Numbered from the stretch's first letter, positions 1 to 8,973 are shown. The stretch is 64,000 nucleotides of DNA from Candidatus Moranbacteria bacterium GW2011_GWC2_40_12 (GCA_000995965.1 LBYD01000001.1:124001-188000), one strand, 5' to 3'. Numbers and translations: made by a program. The notes: generated by a model from the sequence alone, not told the origin.

Positions 1-10
1 AAAGATGACA

Positions 11-244
11 TTAAAATAATTGTGTCTGTTTGTGGGCTGCACGCGTCAGACTCTTGTGCAGATCCGGATGATATTCAAGCCTTCGGGCTAATTTAGCCGC
101 TGCTTTCAGCTTGCAGATGCTTGGATGGTCGACGGCTTCCTTGATTTGCCTGAGAATGGCAAGTCTTGCCATATTATCCTCATGTTGTATGGCACCCTCG
201 ATAAACCGATTGATATTCTCACTCAGACATTCAACAATTTTCAC
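11..244 (-). CDS. small hypothetical protein, 77 aa
   Basis: This short open frame starts with GTG at 244. A strong Shine-Dalgarno AGGAGGG lies seven bases upstream, one of the clearest ribosome sites in the window, so I take it as real although I do not recognise the family. The product is predicted helical and rich in Arg, Lys, His and Leu, without a signal peptide, membrane segment or cysteine cluster apart from two single Cys. A helical RNA- or DNA-binding role would be speculation. It is divergent from the kinase-like gene that begins at 316. Confidence 0.6.
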   Translation of the reverse strand: MKIVECLSENINRFIEGAIQHEDNMARLAILRQIKEAVDHPSICKLKAAAKLARRLEYHPDLHKSLTRAAHKQTQLF

Positions 245-315
245 TTGATGTCCCTCCTGAATTATTTGATGTTATCTTTGATTAACAAGAATAAAATAAT
301 TTATTTTATTTGTCA

Positions 316-894
316 ATGCCAAAATTCATCACCTTCTCCGGACTTGACGGCTCCGGGAAATCGACCCAAATTGAACTTTTGAAGAAATATCTTGAAGAAC
401 AAGGCAAGACTTTTTTCTATTTCCACGCGGTGGAGTTTTCAATCGGCAAAGTAACCTGTCGAGGTTTCACCTCGACAAAAAATAAAAGTGTGATAAAGGC
501 CAATTGGCTGCAAATTCAGTTGCGCAAAATCGCGCTTTTGATTGATATGTTTAGGTTTTTTAGGTTGCTTAAGATACTCAGGGTTGATTATATCATTTCC
601 GACCGGTATTTTTTTGACAGCGTAGTGAATATTCTGTTTTTAGAAAAGCGTAGACATCCGACGTCTAAGAATTTATGCGCGGAAAAATATATTCCCAAAC
701 CCGATTTCGCTTTCTATATCGAGGTTAAACCGGAAGCGATCATGCAGCGCGAGCGAAAACCGGATCAGGGAATTGAATATTTGGTAGCGAAAGAGAAAAT
801 ATTTGCTGATAAAATCAAAGACTGGAATTTGATTGTAATCAACGGGGAGAAAGATAAAGAAGAAATCCATCAGCAAGTAATTAGTAATTTGTAA
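316..894 (+). CDS. thymidylate kinase-like P-loop kinase
   Basis: The product would transfer phosphate from ATP to a nucleoside monophosphate, dTMP by family resemblance. A Walker A loop GLDGSGKSTQ lies about residues 9-18, and the DRYFFDS stretch near residue 97 corresponds to the DRYxxS motif of dTMP kinases. At about 192 aa the length is near the usual 200-215. The lid/LID-Arg region is weak and the substrate pocket between the two motifs is divergent, so another nucleotide or sugar kinase of the TMPK fold is possible. A TTG two codons upstream (310) is an alternative start. No good ribosome site is visible. Confidence 0.7.
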   Translation: MPKFITFSGLDGSGKSTQIELLKKYLEEQGKTFFYFHAVEFSIGKVTCRGFTSTKNKSVIKANWLQIQLRKIALLIDMFRFFRLLKILRVDYIISDRYFFDSVVNILFLEKRRHPTSKNLCAEKYIPKPDFAFYIEVKPEAIMQRERKPDQGIEYLVAKEKIFADKIKDWNLIVINGEKDKEEIHQQVISNL

Positions 895-935
895 TTGGTA
901 ATTAGGATTTTATTTTTTTATCCCAATTACTAATT
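893..935. repeat. AT-rich intergenic stem-loop
   Basis: Two 16-base arms, 893-908 and 920-935, pair over their full length with two positions that become G-U wobbles in RNA. The loop is a T-rich 11-base spacer. The left arm begins at the stop of the kinase-like gene and the whole unit fills the gap to the flippase gene. It belongs to a class of TAATT/GTAATT-rich inverted repeats that recurs in other gaps of this window. There is no terminal T-run, so it is not a standard terminator. Confidence 0.5.
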
Positions 936-955
936 GCTAGTTACAAATTACAAAA

Positions 956-2452
956 ATGTCAAAATTTCTCGTAAAATCTTTTTTTTGGGTCGCTCTTAGC
1001 GAGGTGATTTACAATCTCTCCGCATACGTCATTCATTCCGGGATGGGGCGGATTTTGGGACCGGCGGAATACGGGCGTTTTGGAATTGTTGTCACTCTCA
1101 CGACAATGATTGTGGTCCTCATCGGACAGGGAGTGCCGACGGCCATGGCAAAATATTTGGGGGAAATATACGACACGAATCTGGGTCTGATTCCGACCAT
1201 CAAGCGGCAAACGGCGAAAATTCAATTTGCGCTCATCGGCAGCGTCACGGTTATATTTTTTTTGTTATCCCCGGTCATTTCCAACATTTTAGGCGATCCG
1301 TCGCTAACGAACTTATTCAGGCTATCTTCGCTCGTGATCCCCGCCTTTGCGCTCGCGTCTTTTTATTTCTACTATTACACCGGTCTTCACGAGTTCAGCA
1401 CTCAAGCCTGGCTCAAGACTATCCGGTCGGTGGCACGGCTTGGTTTTATATTGGGGCTGGCCTATTATTTGAAATCCAAAGGCCTGGCTCTTGAAGGAGC
1501 GATTGTCGGCTATGTCTTTGCTCCTTTTTTCGTGTTTCTCGCGGCGACACTTTTTGATCCGTATAGAAAACTCAAGCCCGAAGGATCTTTCGACTGGCGA
1601 AAACTCTTGCATTACGCCTGGCCGATGACGCTTTTTCTCATCGCCTATGAATTTTTGATTACGATCGATCTCTATCTCGTGAAAGGGATCTTGCGCGACG
1701 ACGCTTTGACGGGGCTATACAACGGCGCGATCACTGTCGGACGGATCCCCTATTTCTTGTTTTATGCCCTGACAATTATTATCCTCCCCGCAGTTTCGAA
1801 ATCCACGTCAAGCGAAAATCACAGTGAAACAAAGAAGTTGATCAGCCAGTCTTTGCGCTTGATGACGATGTTTCTTCTCCCTATCGCGATTTTGATGTCC
1901 GTCTATTCCGAGCCGATTCTCGAGATTTTCTACGGCCAAAAATTTCTGGGAGCGGCCGGACCGATGTCGATTCTCATGAGCGGTGTCACTTTTCTGACTA
2001 TTTTCTATGTCATGGCCTTTGCCTTGAACGGCGCGGGGAAAGTGAAAGCGCCGATGATGATTGCTTTTGCGGGACTTGCGACAAATATAGCCCTTAGCTA
2101 TTTTTTTATCCATCAGTACGGCATCACGGGCGCGGCCGTAGCCACATCAATCACCTCTTTTGTTTCAATGGCGTTGGTTCTTGCATATTCTTACCGATTT
2201 TTCGGCTATCTGTTCAAGTTTTCGAGTTTTTTGAAAATCTTGCTTGCTTCGGCGATCATGTATTTTGCCTCAATATTTTTCCCGGAAGGGAAATACGTTT
2301 TCATTCTCTGGTCGGCGATTTTGTTCGCCGTCTATATCTTTATTTTATATATCTTTCGCGAATTCGGCGCGTCAGATCTCGAGATTCTGAAGCAGCTTAT
2401 CGCCAAAAAGAAGCTGAAAACCGCATCCGACGTGGAAGAAGAGGTTTTATAG
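956..2452 (+). CDS. Wzx/MATE-like polysaccharide flippase
   Basis: This is a 498-residue polytopic inner-membrane protein with about 12-14 hydrophobic segments along its whole length, of the RfbX/Wzx branch of the MOP superfamily. The N-terminal region FFWVALSEVIYNL and the RILGPAEYGRFGI stretch (about 31-43) match the conserved start of this family, where a G.aeyG motif follows the first helix. Such proteins move undecaprenyl-linked oligosaccharides across the membrane. The glycan genes of this window lie 26 kb away, so its substrate cannot be inferred from neighbours. The charged tail after the last helix is cytoplasmic by prediction. Confidence 0.85.
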   Translation: MSKFLVKSFFWVALSEVIYNLSAYVIHSGMGRILGPAEYGRFGIVVTLTTMIVVLIGQGVPTAMAKYLGEIYDTNLGLIPTIKRQTAKIQFALIGSVTVIFFLLSPVISNILGDPSLTNLFRLSSLVIPAFALASFYFYYYTGLHEFSTQAWLKTIRSVARLGFILGLAYYLKSKGLALEGAIVGYVFAPFFVFLAATLFDPYRKLKPEGSFDWRKLLHYAWPMTLFLIAYEFLITIDLYLVKGILRDDALTGLYNGAITVGRIPYFLFYALTIIILPAVSKSTSSENHSETKKLISQSLRLMTMFLLPIAILMSVYSEPILEIFYGQKFLGAAGPMSILMSGVTFLTIFYVMAFALNGAGKVKAPMMIAFAGLATNIALSYFFIHQYGITGAAVATSITSFVSMALVLAYSYRFFGYLFKFSSFLKILLASAIMYFASIFFPEGKYVFILWSAILFAVYIFILYIFREFGASDLEILKQLIAKKKLKTASDVEEEVL

Positions 2453-2503
2453 AAAACACAAAAAACTATCCGAAGAGGAGTTGCTATATCAAAACATTTT
2501 TGA

Positions 2504-3337
2504 TTATTTCTGCGCCAATCTCACTGTGTTCCAAAGCAACATCGCAATCGTGATCGGGCCGACGCCGCCGGGGACGGGGGTGATGAAGGAGGCTTTTTTG
2601 GAAACTGACGCGAAATCCACATCACCAAATATTCTTTTACCTTTGCGGTTCACTCCGACGTCAATCACGACAACCCCCTTTTGCACCATATCAGCCTTGA
2701 TCAAATTCATTTTTCCAACAGCCACGACCAGAATGTCGGCCTTCTGGGTATAGCTTTTGAGGTTTTTAGTATGCCGATGGCAGACTGTGACCGTCGCACC
2801 TCGATTCAAAAGAAACTGGGCCATCGGTTTTCCCACGATATTCGAGCGGCCGACAACAACCGCGTTTTTGCCTTCGATTTTTATTTTATTTTCCTTCAGC
2901 AATTTGATTATTCCCAGAGGTGTAGCGGGCGCGACAATGGAATATTCTTCGCCGTTCTGGACGAACCTTCCAAAATTTAGCGGGTGAAGGCAATCAGCGT
3001 CTTTTTGGGGATCAATCGCTTCAATAATCTTATTCTTATCCATATGCTTCGGCAGAGGCAGTTGGACCATTATCGCCGAAATATTCCCGTTTGCATTTAG
3101 ACTAGAAATGATTTCAAGAATTTCTCTCTCCGAAGTTTTTTCAGGAAAAGTGAATACTCGTGACCCGATTCCCGCTTTCGCGCAAAATATTTTTTTTCGG
3201 TCCACGTATATCTTTGAAGCCGGATCATTGCCGACCAGGATCATCGCCAAAACAGGCTTCTTTTTCCGGCGAGAAACCTGTTTCTTCAGGTCAAGAATAA
3301 TTTTTCCGGACAATTTTTTTCCGTCGAGGAGCTGCAT
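2504..3337 (-). CDS. folD: bifunctional methylene-THF dehydrogenase/cyclohydrolase FolD
   Basis: The enzyme interconverts 5,10-methylene-THF, 5,10-methenyl-THF and 10-formyl-THF with NADP. Visible are the N-terminal MQLLDGKKLS start, the catalytic YVDRK (Tyr and Lys of the YxxxK motif, near residues 45-49), the QLPLP loop, the DADCLHP motif, the Rossmann GRSNIVGKP segment and the C-terminal PVPGGVGPIT signature. Length 277 is typical. It would supply 10-formyl-THF for the Fmt enzyme encoded at 6736-7734. It is convergent with the flippase and divergent from the LigB-type gene at 3396. Confidence 0.95.
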   Translation of the reverse strand: MQLLDGKKLSGKIILDLKKQVSRRKKKPVLAMILVGNDPASKIYVDRKKIFCAKAGIGSRVFTFPEKTSEREILEIISSLNANGNISAIMVQLPLPKHMDKNKIIEAIDPQKDADCLHPLNFGRFVQNGEEYSIVAPATPLGIIKLLKENKIKIEGKNAVVVGRSNIVGKPMAQFLLNRGATVTVCHRHTKNLKSYTQKADILVVAVGKMNLIKADMVQKGVVVIDVGVNRKGKRIFGDVDFASVSKKASFITPVPGGVGPITIAMLLWNTVRLAQK

Positions 3338-3395
3338 TTCTTCGGAATGATTTCTTATGCTAGAATTGTAATAGAGAATTGAGCGAAAGGCAACT

Positions 3396-4193
3396 ATGAT
3401 ACGCTTTGCCGCGATTACTCCTCATCCGCCAATTATTATTCCGACTATCGGTCGGAGTAATTTGAATTTGAGCAGAAAAACCGTGAATGCGATGAAGGCG
3501 GCTGGAGAAAAATTCCGTTCCGTAAAAGCGAATACGATTGTTCTGATTTCACCCCATGGTCCGGTGCAATACGATAAATTCATTATCAACTATTCTCCCA
3601 CTCTTCGCGGAGATTTGTCCTCTTTCGGCGATCATCGCCGGTTTATTTTCGAAAATGACCGCGAACTCATTGACGAGATTATGGAAAGTAGCCGGATGGC
3701 CCGATTGCCGATTGGCCTAGCGAGGGAACTCGAACTTGATCATGGAGCCCTGGTGCCTCTTTATTATTTGATGAATGAAAAGGATTTGGGCTATAATCCG
3801 CGGCTGATCCATATGTCATATTCAATGCTGCCTTTGGATTATCATTTCCGATTTGGAGAAATTTTGGGGAGTGTCTTGCAAGGCAGCCCAAAACTGATCT
3901 CTTTCATTGCGAGTGGAGATTTGTCGCACCGGGTTTCGCTTGATGCTCCGGCCGGATACTCCCCCCAAGGAAGAGTGTTTGACAGGATGCTCATTGATTT
4001 AATCCAGCAAAAAAACACCAAAGGCGTTCTGAATATCGACCCATATCTCATTGAAGAATCCGGAGAATGCGGTTTGCGTTCGATTATCATGCTCTTGGGT
4101 GCTCTCAAGAACACGAGATGGGAAGTGAAGAATTTGAGTTATGAAGCTCCTTTCGGAGTGGGATACATGGTGGCGAGCCTTAATATCAAATAA
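3396..4193 (+). CDS. LigB/MEMO-type class III dioxygenase-fold protein
   Basis: The sequence carries the landmarks of the LigB (class III extradiol dioxygenase) fold: TPHPPIIIP at the start, SPHGP near residue 52, DHGALVPL near 115 and SGDLSHR near 172, which together hold the metal-binding histidines and acid. At 265 aa it is like the archaeal and bacterial MEMO/AmmeMemoRadiSam B relatives rather than aromatic-degrading enzymes, and no aromatic pathway is present. The actual reaction is unknown; a redox or metal role is inference. An AAAGG ribosome site precedes the ATG. It lies just upstream of the priA-like/def/fmt cluster on the same strand. Confidence 0.75.
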   Translation: MIRFAAITPHPPIIIPTIGRSNLNLSRKTVNAMKAAGEKFRSVKANTIVLISPHGPVQYDKFIINYSPTLRGDLSSFGDHRRFIFENDRELIDEIMESSRMARLPIGLARELELDHGALVPLYYLMNEKDLGYNPRLIHMSYSMLPLDYHFRFGEILGSVLQGSPKLISFIASGDLSHRVSLDAPAGYSPQGRVFDRMLIDLIQQKNTKGVLNIDPYLIEESGECGLRSIIMLLGALKNTRWEVKNLSYEAPFGVGYMVASLNIK

Positions 4194-4277
4194 TTAGATA
4201 ATCAAAAAACGCAAAGCGAGGAACGAAAATCATTAGTATCGCTTCGCAATTAATCACTATTCTTTCCCCGAAAAAAA

Positions 4278-6212
4278 ATGAAAGGCAATTATATAATAAA
4301 AATCGCTCCGCTCATTCGCTTGCCAATCGCGAGAACGCAGGTTTTCTCGTATTTATTCCGGAAGCCGATAAAAAGCGGGAGCCTGGTGGAAATACCTTTC
4401 TATAATCGCGTCATTTCAGGGATCGCATTGGACAGCCGAGAGGATTTTCCCCGAAAAGGAAATTTTGAACTGAAGAATGTGAAAAACATCGTGGAAGAAG
4501 AAATGCTTACCGAAAAACAAATCAAATTTGCAAAAAAAATGGCGGATTTCTATCTTTCTCCGCTTGGGATAATTTTGAAGATGATGGTTCCGAAAATCTC
4601 GGAAATGAAGAAAAAAAAACGAATGAATGCGGCGAAGATTGAGATAATAAAAAAAAGCGGTCGGACGAAGGAAATAACAGGCGCAAAAAGCAAAGAAGTC
4701 GTCTTGGTCGGTCCCGAAGATGAAAGAGATAAGGATATATTTTCAGCCATGAAGCAGGCAATTGCAGAAAATAAGCAATTATTGTATCTTATTTCTGAGA
4801 TATTTCCTGCAGCTGCTTTTTTTGAAAATCTCAAAAAACATTTTCAAACAGAAGAAATTGCCCTGATTCACGGATCGGTCTCAAAAGGAAATTTCTTTGA
4901 CGTTTGGGAAAAAATCAAAAATGGAGAAATCAAGATAGTCGTCGCTACGAAAACGGGCCTATTTCTCCCCTTTTGCGGGCTTGGGACGATCGCGGTCGAG
5001 GAATCCGGTGAAATTTCACACAAGCAATGGGACATGAACCCGAGATACAACGCGGCTCGAGCCGCCAAGTTGCTGGCCGATATCCATGGTGCGAAAATAA
5101 TATATTCAAATTCCGTTCCAACTGTTGAAATGTGGAAAAGAAAAAAAGAGAAGTTTGTTCAAGCATCGGATTTGGGTGAAGATAATTCAAACCGGAGCGA
5201 AATCAGAATATCGAACATCTTCAGAGAAAAAAAGAGCGCTGACTTTCCGATTGCAAAGGAGCTTTACAAGTCGCTCTCAAGCATAATAGACAGAAAAGAA
5301 AAGGCGCTGCTGGTCGTGAACCGAAAAGGATTTTCAAGTTATTCGATTTGCCGAAGCTGCAAAACAGTTTTGCGCTGTCCAGAATGCAACCGGGCGCTGG
5401 TCTATTTTGAAGAAAAAGAAAAATACAGATGCCTTCATTGCAGCCATAAAATGGATCTTTTTTGCGCCTGTCCTTCTTGCGGGGCATGCCAATTTTCACA
5501 TCAGGGAATAGGTATCCAGCTGGTCGAGAAAAAAATCAGAAGGCTTTTCCCGTCAGCGCGAATACTGCGTCTTGAAGCTGACGCTTCGAAATCGAAAAAG
5601 AAAAGCGAAAAAATGTTGAAAGATTTGTCGGATGAAAATTTCGACATTCTCATCGGCACGCAAGTCGCCTTGAAAATTGGCAGACTTTGCAAATTCAACC
5701 TAGTTGCTTTTCCCAGCTTTGACGATTTGGGAAGCATTCCCGATTTCAACTCGAGAGAAATGGTCTTTGCGATTCTTGGCCAAGCTGAGGGCCTTCTGAA
5801 AAAAAGCGGCATTTTGATCGTTCAAACGGTTTATCCCGACAGTTTTTTGCTGGGCTCGTTCAAAAACCGAAATTGGGCTGAGTTTTTCGAAAAAGAGCTG
5901 AAGGAAAGAAAAAAAACCATGAATCCCCCGTTTTCAAGGATAATCAAAATTATTTTTAGAGATAAAAACAAAATAAAAGCGAAAAATGAGGCTAACAAGG
6001 TATATGGCTTGCTCGAAGCGCTTGCGGATAGTAATATTGATATAGGCGAACCATACGATCCCTTTGCGGCCAAAAGAAGAGGATACTATCATAAAAATAT
6101 ACTGATCAAAGCCGTGCCAGGAACCGAAATGCGCAAATTACCTTTTTTTTCCGTGATTAGCGGCCTGCGAAAGGGCTGGGTGGTTGATGTTGATCCGATA
6201 AGCACGCTTTAG
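4278..6212 (+). CDS. priA: PriA-like primosomal protein N', ATPase motifs lost
   Basis: Overall architecture and context are those of PriA: an N-terminal 3'-end-binding domain (FSYLFRKP... then VEIPFYNRVISGI), two helicase lobes, an eight-cysteine zinc module (about residues 357-405, CRSC, CPEC, CLHC, CPSC), and the usual neighbours def and fmt downstream. The ATPase signatures are missing, however: where GxTGSGKT is expected (about residues 141-150) the sequence reads GPEDERDKD, and the DEEH box (about 238-243) has become VEESGE. The later motif GTQVAL is also altered from GTQM. I infer a protein that still binds DNA and zinc but cannot hydrolyse ATP. Length 644 is slightly short for PriA. 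Confidence 0.85.
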   Translation: MKGNYIIKIAPLIRLPIARTQVFSYLFRKPIKSGSLVEIPFYNRVISGIALDSREDFPRKGNFELKNVKNIVEEEMLTEKQIKFAKKMADFYLSPLGIILKMMVPKISEMKKKKRMNAAKIEIIKKSGRTKEITGAKSKEVVLVGPEDERDKDIFSAMKQAIAENKQLLYLISEIFPAAAFFENLKKHFQTEEIALIHGSVSKGNFFDVWEKIKNGEIKIVVATKTGLFLPFCGLGTIAVEESGEISHKQWDMNPRYNAARAAKLLADIHGAKIIYSNSVPTVEMWKRKKEKFVQASDLGEDNSNRSEIRISNIFREKKSADFPIAKELYKSLSSIIDRKEKALLVVNRKGFSSYSICRSCKTVLRCPECNRALVYFEEKEKYRCLHCSHKMDLFCACPSCGACQFSHQGIGIQLVEKKIRRLFPSARILRLEADASKSKKKSEKMLKDLSDENFDILIGTQVALKIGRLCKFNLVAFPSFDDLGSIPDFNSREMVFAILGQAEGLLKKSGILIVQTVYPDSFLLGSFKNRNWAEFFEKELKERKKTMNPPFSRIIKIIFRDKNKIKAKNEANKVYGLLEALADSNIDIGEPYDPFAAKRRGYYHKNILIKAVPGTEMRKLPFFSVISGLRKGWVVDVDPISTL

Positions 6213-6298
6213 CTGTACGAATCTCTCTCGAATCCGAAAAAATGAAGTTCGAAATTCGTATAAGCATGCAACGTCGCGAATTAGTAATTCGTAATGTT

Positions 6299-6739
6299 AT
6301 GCTGAAGATTATAAAATATCCTGATGATTTTCTCCGCAAAAAGTCGGAAGAAGTGAAAGATTTCAAAGACCCGCAGATCGCGAAGCTGGTTTCAGATATG
6401 TTGAAAACAATGGAAGCGGAAAAAGGAATTGGACTTGCCGCGCCGCAGGTCAATTCCAGCCTTCGAATTTGCGTCGTCCGGGTTGACAACACAGCGCATA
6501 TATTAATCAATCCAAAAATAAAATCTTTTTCCCGAAAAAAAGAAGTTTTCGAAGAGGGGTGCCTGAGCTTTCCGGGAAAGTTTTTTCCGGTTGAACGGCC
6601 GGTAAAGGTGAAAATAAAAGCAAAAGATCTTGATGGCAGGAAAATAAAGATCAAAGCTGAAGGGCTTTTGGCGCGCGTGCTTCAGCATGAAATAGATCAT
6701 CTTGACGGAGTTTTGATAATTGACAGAATTGTAAAATGA
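6299..6739 (+). CDS. def: peptide deformylase
   Basis: This metallohydrolase removes the N-formyl group from nascent peptides. All three motifs are present: GIGLAAPQV, EGCLSFPG (metal-binding Cys) and QHEIDHLDG (two metal His and the catalytic Glu). I place the start at 6299 because MLKIIKYPDDFLRKKS is the normal N-terminus of the family; an in-frame ATG at 6242 would add 19 residues encoded by an intergenic GTAATTCGTAAT-type repeat. The stop overlaps the fmt start as ATGA, which is consistent with translational coupling. Confidence 0.95.
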   Translation: MLKIIKYPDDFLRKKSEEVKDFKDPQIAKLVSDMLKTMEAEKGIGLAAPQVNSSLRICVVRVDNTAHILINPKIKSFSRKKEVFEEGCLSFPGKFFPVERPVKVKIKAKDLDGRKIKIKAEGLLARVLQHEIDHLDGVLIIDRIVK

Positions 6740-7734
6740 TGATTGGGATTTCTCCCAAGATCCGATCTTGGGAAAGTTTGAGGAAAGAGAATATCAAGAT
6801 TATTTTTTTTGGAACTCCGCATTTTGCGGAAAAAATTCTCAAGGAAATAATCACGGCTGGCTATAGTGTCGTGGCCGTCTTCACCCAGCCGGATAAAAAA
6901 TTTGGGAGGTCGCGGATGATGAAAAAATCAGCTGTCAAAGAACTGGCCGAAAAAAAAACCATTCCCGTTTTTGAGTCGCAGAATCTCAGGCAAGAAAAGG
7001 CAGTCAAGGAAATTATGAAACTGCGCCCGGATCTTATCGTCGTCGCCGCGTATGGAAAGATTCTTCCCAAATCAATTCTTGAAATTCCGAAATACGGGGC
7101 AATAAATATTCATGCTTCGCTTCTTCCAAAATTCCGCGGCGCCTCCCCCGTTCAAGAGGCCATACTTTCAGGGGAAAATAAAACGGGGATCACTTTGATG
7201 CTGATGAACGAAAAATTAGATGCCGGAGAGATCATAAACCAGGAATCGATTTCAATCAAAAAAAAAGACACCACTCACAGTTTGAGCGAAAAATTGGCTG
7301 ACGTCGGAGGAAGAGCTTTGCTCGAAACCATTCCCCTTTGGATTAGCGGATCAATCAAGCCAACTTTGCAAAATGAAAAAGAAGCCACTTTTTGCCGAAC
7401 AGTAAAAAAAGAAGATGGAAAAATCGATTGGAATGATCCGGCGGAAACAATTTTTAGGAAATGGAGAGCATATAAAGTTTGGCCGGGAATATTTGCTTAT
7501 TTTACCTTAAGAATGGGGAAAAAAAGGCTGAAGCTGGCGGAGATAGAGATGGAAGAAAAGGAGGATATTGGAGAATTGCCCGGAAAAGTGATAAAATATA
7601 AAGACAAGATAGCCGTTCAAGCAAAAAAAGGATTAATAGTGCTGGAGAGAGTCCAACTCGAGGGGAAAAAAGAAATGACAGTCGAGGAGTTTTTGAAAGG
7701 ACACAAAGATTTTTTAGGCAATGTCTTGGTTTAA
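6736..7734 (+). CDS. fmt: methionyl-tRNA formyltransferase
   Basis: The enzyme formylates initiator Met-tRNA using 10-formyl-THF. The formyltransferase domain shows FFGTPHFAEKIL, the folate site HASLLPKFRGASPVQ with the conserved SLLP and catalytic His/Asn/Asp context, followed by the C-terminal beta-barrel. Length 332 is slightly longer than usual because of an N-terminal extension of about 19 residues. That extension is encoded partly by a near-perfect hairpin (6753-6773), so the real start may be the TTG at 6778, which would leave the hairpin untranslated between def and fmt. Confidence 0.93.
   Translation: MMIGISPKIRSWESLRKENIKIIFFGTPHFAEKILKEIITAGYSVVAVFTQPDKKFGRSRMMKKSAVKELAEKKTIPVFESQNLRQEKAVKEIMKLRPDLIVVAAYGKILPKSILEIPKYGAINIHASLLPKFRGASPVQEAILSGENKTGITLMLMNEKLDAGEIINQESISIKKKDTTHSLSEKLADVGGRALLETIPLWISGSIKPTLQNEKEATFCRTVKKEDGKIDWNDPAETIFRKWRAYKVWPGIFAYFTLRMGKKRLKLAEIEMEEKEDIGELPGKVIKYKDKIAVQAKKGLIVLERVQLEGKKEMTVEEFLKGHKDFLGNVLV
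6753..6773 (+). repeat. hairpin in the def-fmt junction
   Basis: TCCCAAGATC (6753-6762) and GATCTTGGGA (6764-6773) are perfect complements around a single base, so in RNA a loop of three bases is likely. It follows the def stop and precedes the conserved beginning of Fmt. Its core ATCCGATC is also found in the first hairpin inserted into the broken tRNA-Gln at 9703-9722. Confidence 0.6.
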
Positions 7735-7746
7735 TAAAACAAAAAA

Positions 7747-8586
7747 ATGCAAAAAGAAAATCCGGAATTTTATCGGAAAAATCAAAACAAAATTTTTATT
7801 CTGGGGTTTGTCCTGATTTTAGCCGTGATCAGCTGGTCTTTAGTCCGGCCGATTATCTTCAAAAATACCCAAAAAGAAGAAAAAGATTCAAAAATAAATG
7901 AAGAGATTCTCAAAGCTCCATTGATTACTTTGAAAGAATTTTCCGAAAAAATTAGGGACAACGAAAAACTGTTCATCGTCGATCTCCGAAACGCCGGTGA
8001 TTTTTCCGCGGGGCATATAGCCGGTGCAATAAATTTTCTGCCCGGAACAGGCCTGGCAGATCAAATCAAAAAGGCCGGTGCTGAAAATACGACCAACATT
8101 GTTATCGTGAATAAAGGCGAAAATGTTTTTGAGGCTGCCGAAGCGGCTAATGATATCATTGCCGCGGGTTTCGTGAATGCGAAATATCTTCGCGGGGGAA
8201 TAACGGACTGGCGCAATGAAGGTTATACTTTGGTTTCAGGAGGAAATTCTCCAGGCGATCAAAGCAAAATAAAAAAAATAACAGTTGAAAAATTAGCCAG
8301 TGAACTTTCAGGCGGAGACGAACTTGTCCAATTTATTGATATAAGAGACAAAGAAAAATTCAATCAAGGCCACATACCAAGGTCAATCAATCTTCCGCTT
8401 CCCCATCTTGAATCAAACCAGAAAGCCATTTCTCCCGTAAAAAAAGCAGTTGTTTATGGTGAAAACGAGGAAGAAGCGAGCAAGGCGGCAGTGATTCTAT
8501 TCGACCTGAATTTTTTCAATGTCTATGTTCTTGACGGCGGATTGGCATCCTGGAAAAACAATAACGGAAAAATAGTGAGCGACTGA
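7747..8586 (+). CDS. membrane-anchored double rhodanese-like protein without cysteine
   Basis: A single N-terminal membrane segment (about residues 18-37) anchors two rhodanese-fold domains outside the cytoplasm, at about 58-165 and 182-275. Both keep the fold markers, VDLRNAGDFSAGHIAGAINF and IDIRDKEKFNQGHIPRSINL, and the final GG..W. Neither keeps the active-site cysteine: the loops read IVNKGENVFE and VYGENEEEAS. The entire protein has no cysteine, so sulfurtransferase chemistry is excluded. A binding or scaffold role is inference. It follows fmt after 12 bases and probably shares its transcript. Confidence 0.85.
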   Translation: MQKENPEFYRKNQNKIFILGFVLILAVISWSLVRPIIFKNTQKEEKDSKINEEILKAPLITLKEFSEKIRDNEKLFIVDLRNAGDFSAGHIAGAINFLPGTGLADQIKKAGAENTTNIVIVNKGENVFEAAEAANDIIAAGFVNAKYLRGGITDWRNEGYTLVSGGNSPGDQSKIKKITVEKLASELSGGDELVQFIDIRDKEKFNQGHIPRSINLPLPHLESNQKAISPVKKAVVYGENEEEASKAAVILFDLNFFNVYVLDGGLASWKNNNGKIVSD

Positions 8587-8605
8587 CAGTTTAAAGCCGA
8601 GCCTT

Positions 8606-8633
8606 AAAAAAAATCCCGCGGAAAGCGGGATTT
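8606..8633 (-). terminator. intrinsic terminator after groES
   Basis: AAATCCCGC (8611-8619) pairs perfectly with GCGGGATTT (8625-8633) around a GGAAA loop. Read on the minus strand, the stem is followed by a run of seven or more T, the expected arrangement for ending the groES transcript. It may also slow plus-strand transcription leaving the rhodanese gene. Confidence 0.8.
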
Positions 8634-8657
8634 CAAAATGCTTGGCTTTTGTTGTCT

Positions 8658-8933
8658 CTATTTTACTATTGCCAAAATGTCCTCGTTCTTGACCAAAAGA
8701 TATTCAGCTTCCCCGATCTTGATTTCATTTCCGGAATATTTCGAATAGATCACCTTTTGTCCGGCCTTCACTTTGATTTTTTTATCCATTCCGACGGCGA
8801 TAACAACACCTTCCTGCGGCTTTTCTTCACTTGTGTCGGGAAGGACGATGCCGGAAGCGGTTTTCGAGTTTGATTTCGCGGGTTCAATCAGGACGTTCTC
8901 GCCTAGAGGTTCAATATTGGGTTTTTTTGCCAT
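8658..8933 (-). CDS. groES: co-chaperonin GroES
   Basis: The 91-residue product has the GroES fold landmarks: IEPLGENVLIEP at the start, the mobile loop with SGIVLPDT, then EGVVIAVG, VIYSKYSGNEIKIG and LLVKNEDILAI. It would cap the GroEL chamber in the cytoplasm. groEL is not adjacent; the upstream genes on this strand encode a small membrane protein and an elongation-factor-like protein. No CIRCE operator is seen in front of it. An intrinsic terminator follows the gene. Confidence 0.95.
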   Translation of the reverse strand: MAKKPNIEPLGENVLIEPAKSNSKTASGIVLPDTSEEKPQEGVVIAVGMDKKIKVKAGQKVIYSKYSGNEIKIGEAEYLLVKNEDILAIVK

Positions 8934-8973
8934 GGCTTTGAAAAATTATGATTAGCTGTTTTGGAAAAATTAT

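Noticed and set aside
8934..8973. CIRCE operator before groES
   Set aside because: No TTAGCACTC/GAGTGCTAA pair is present.
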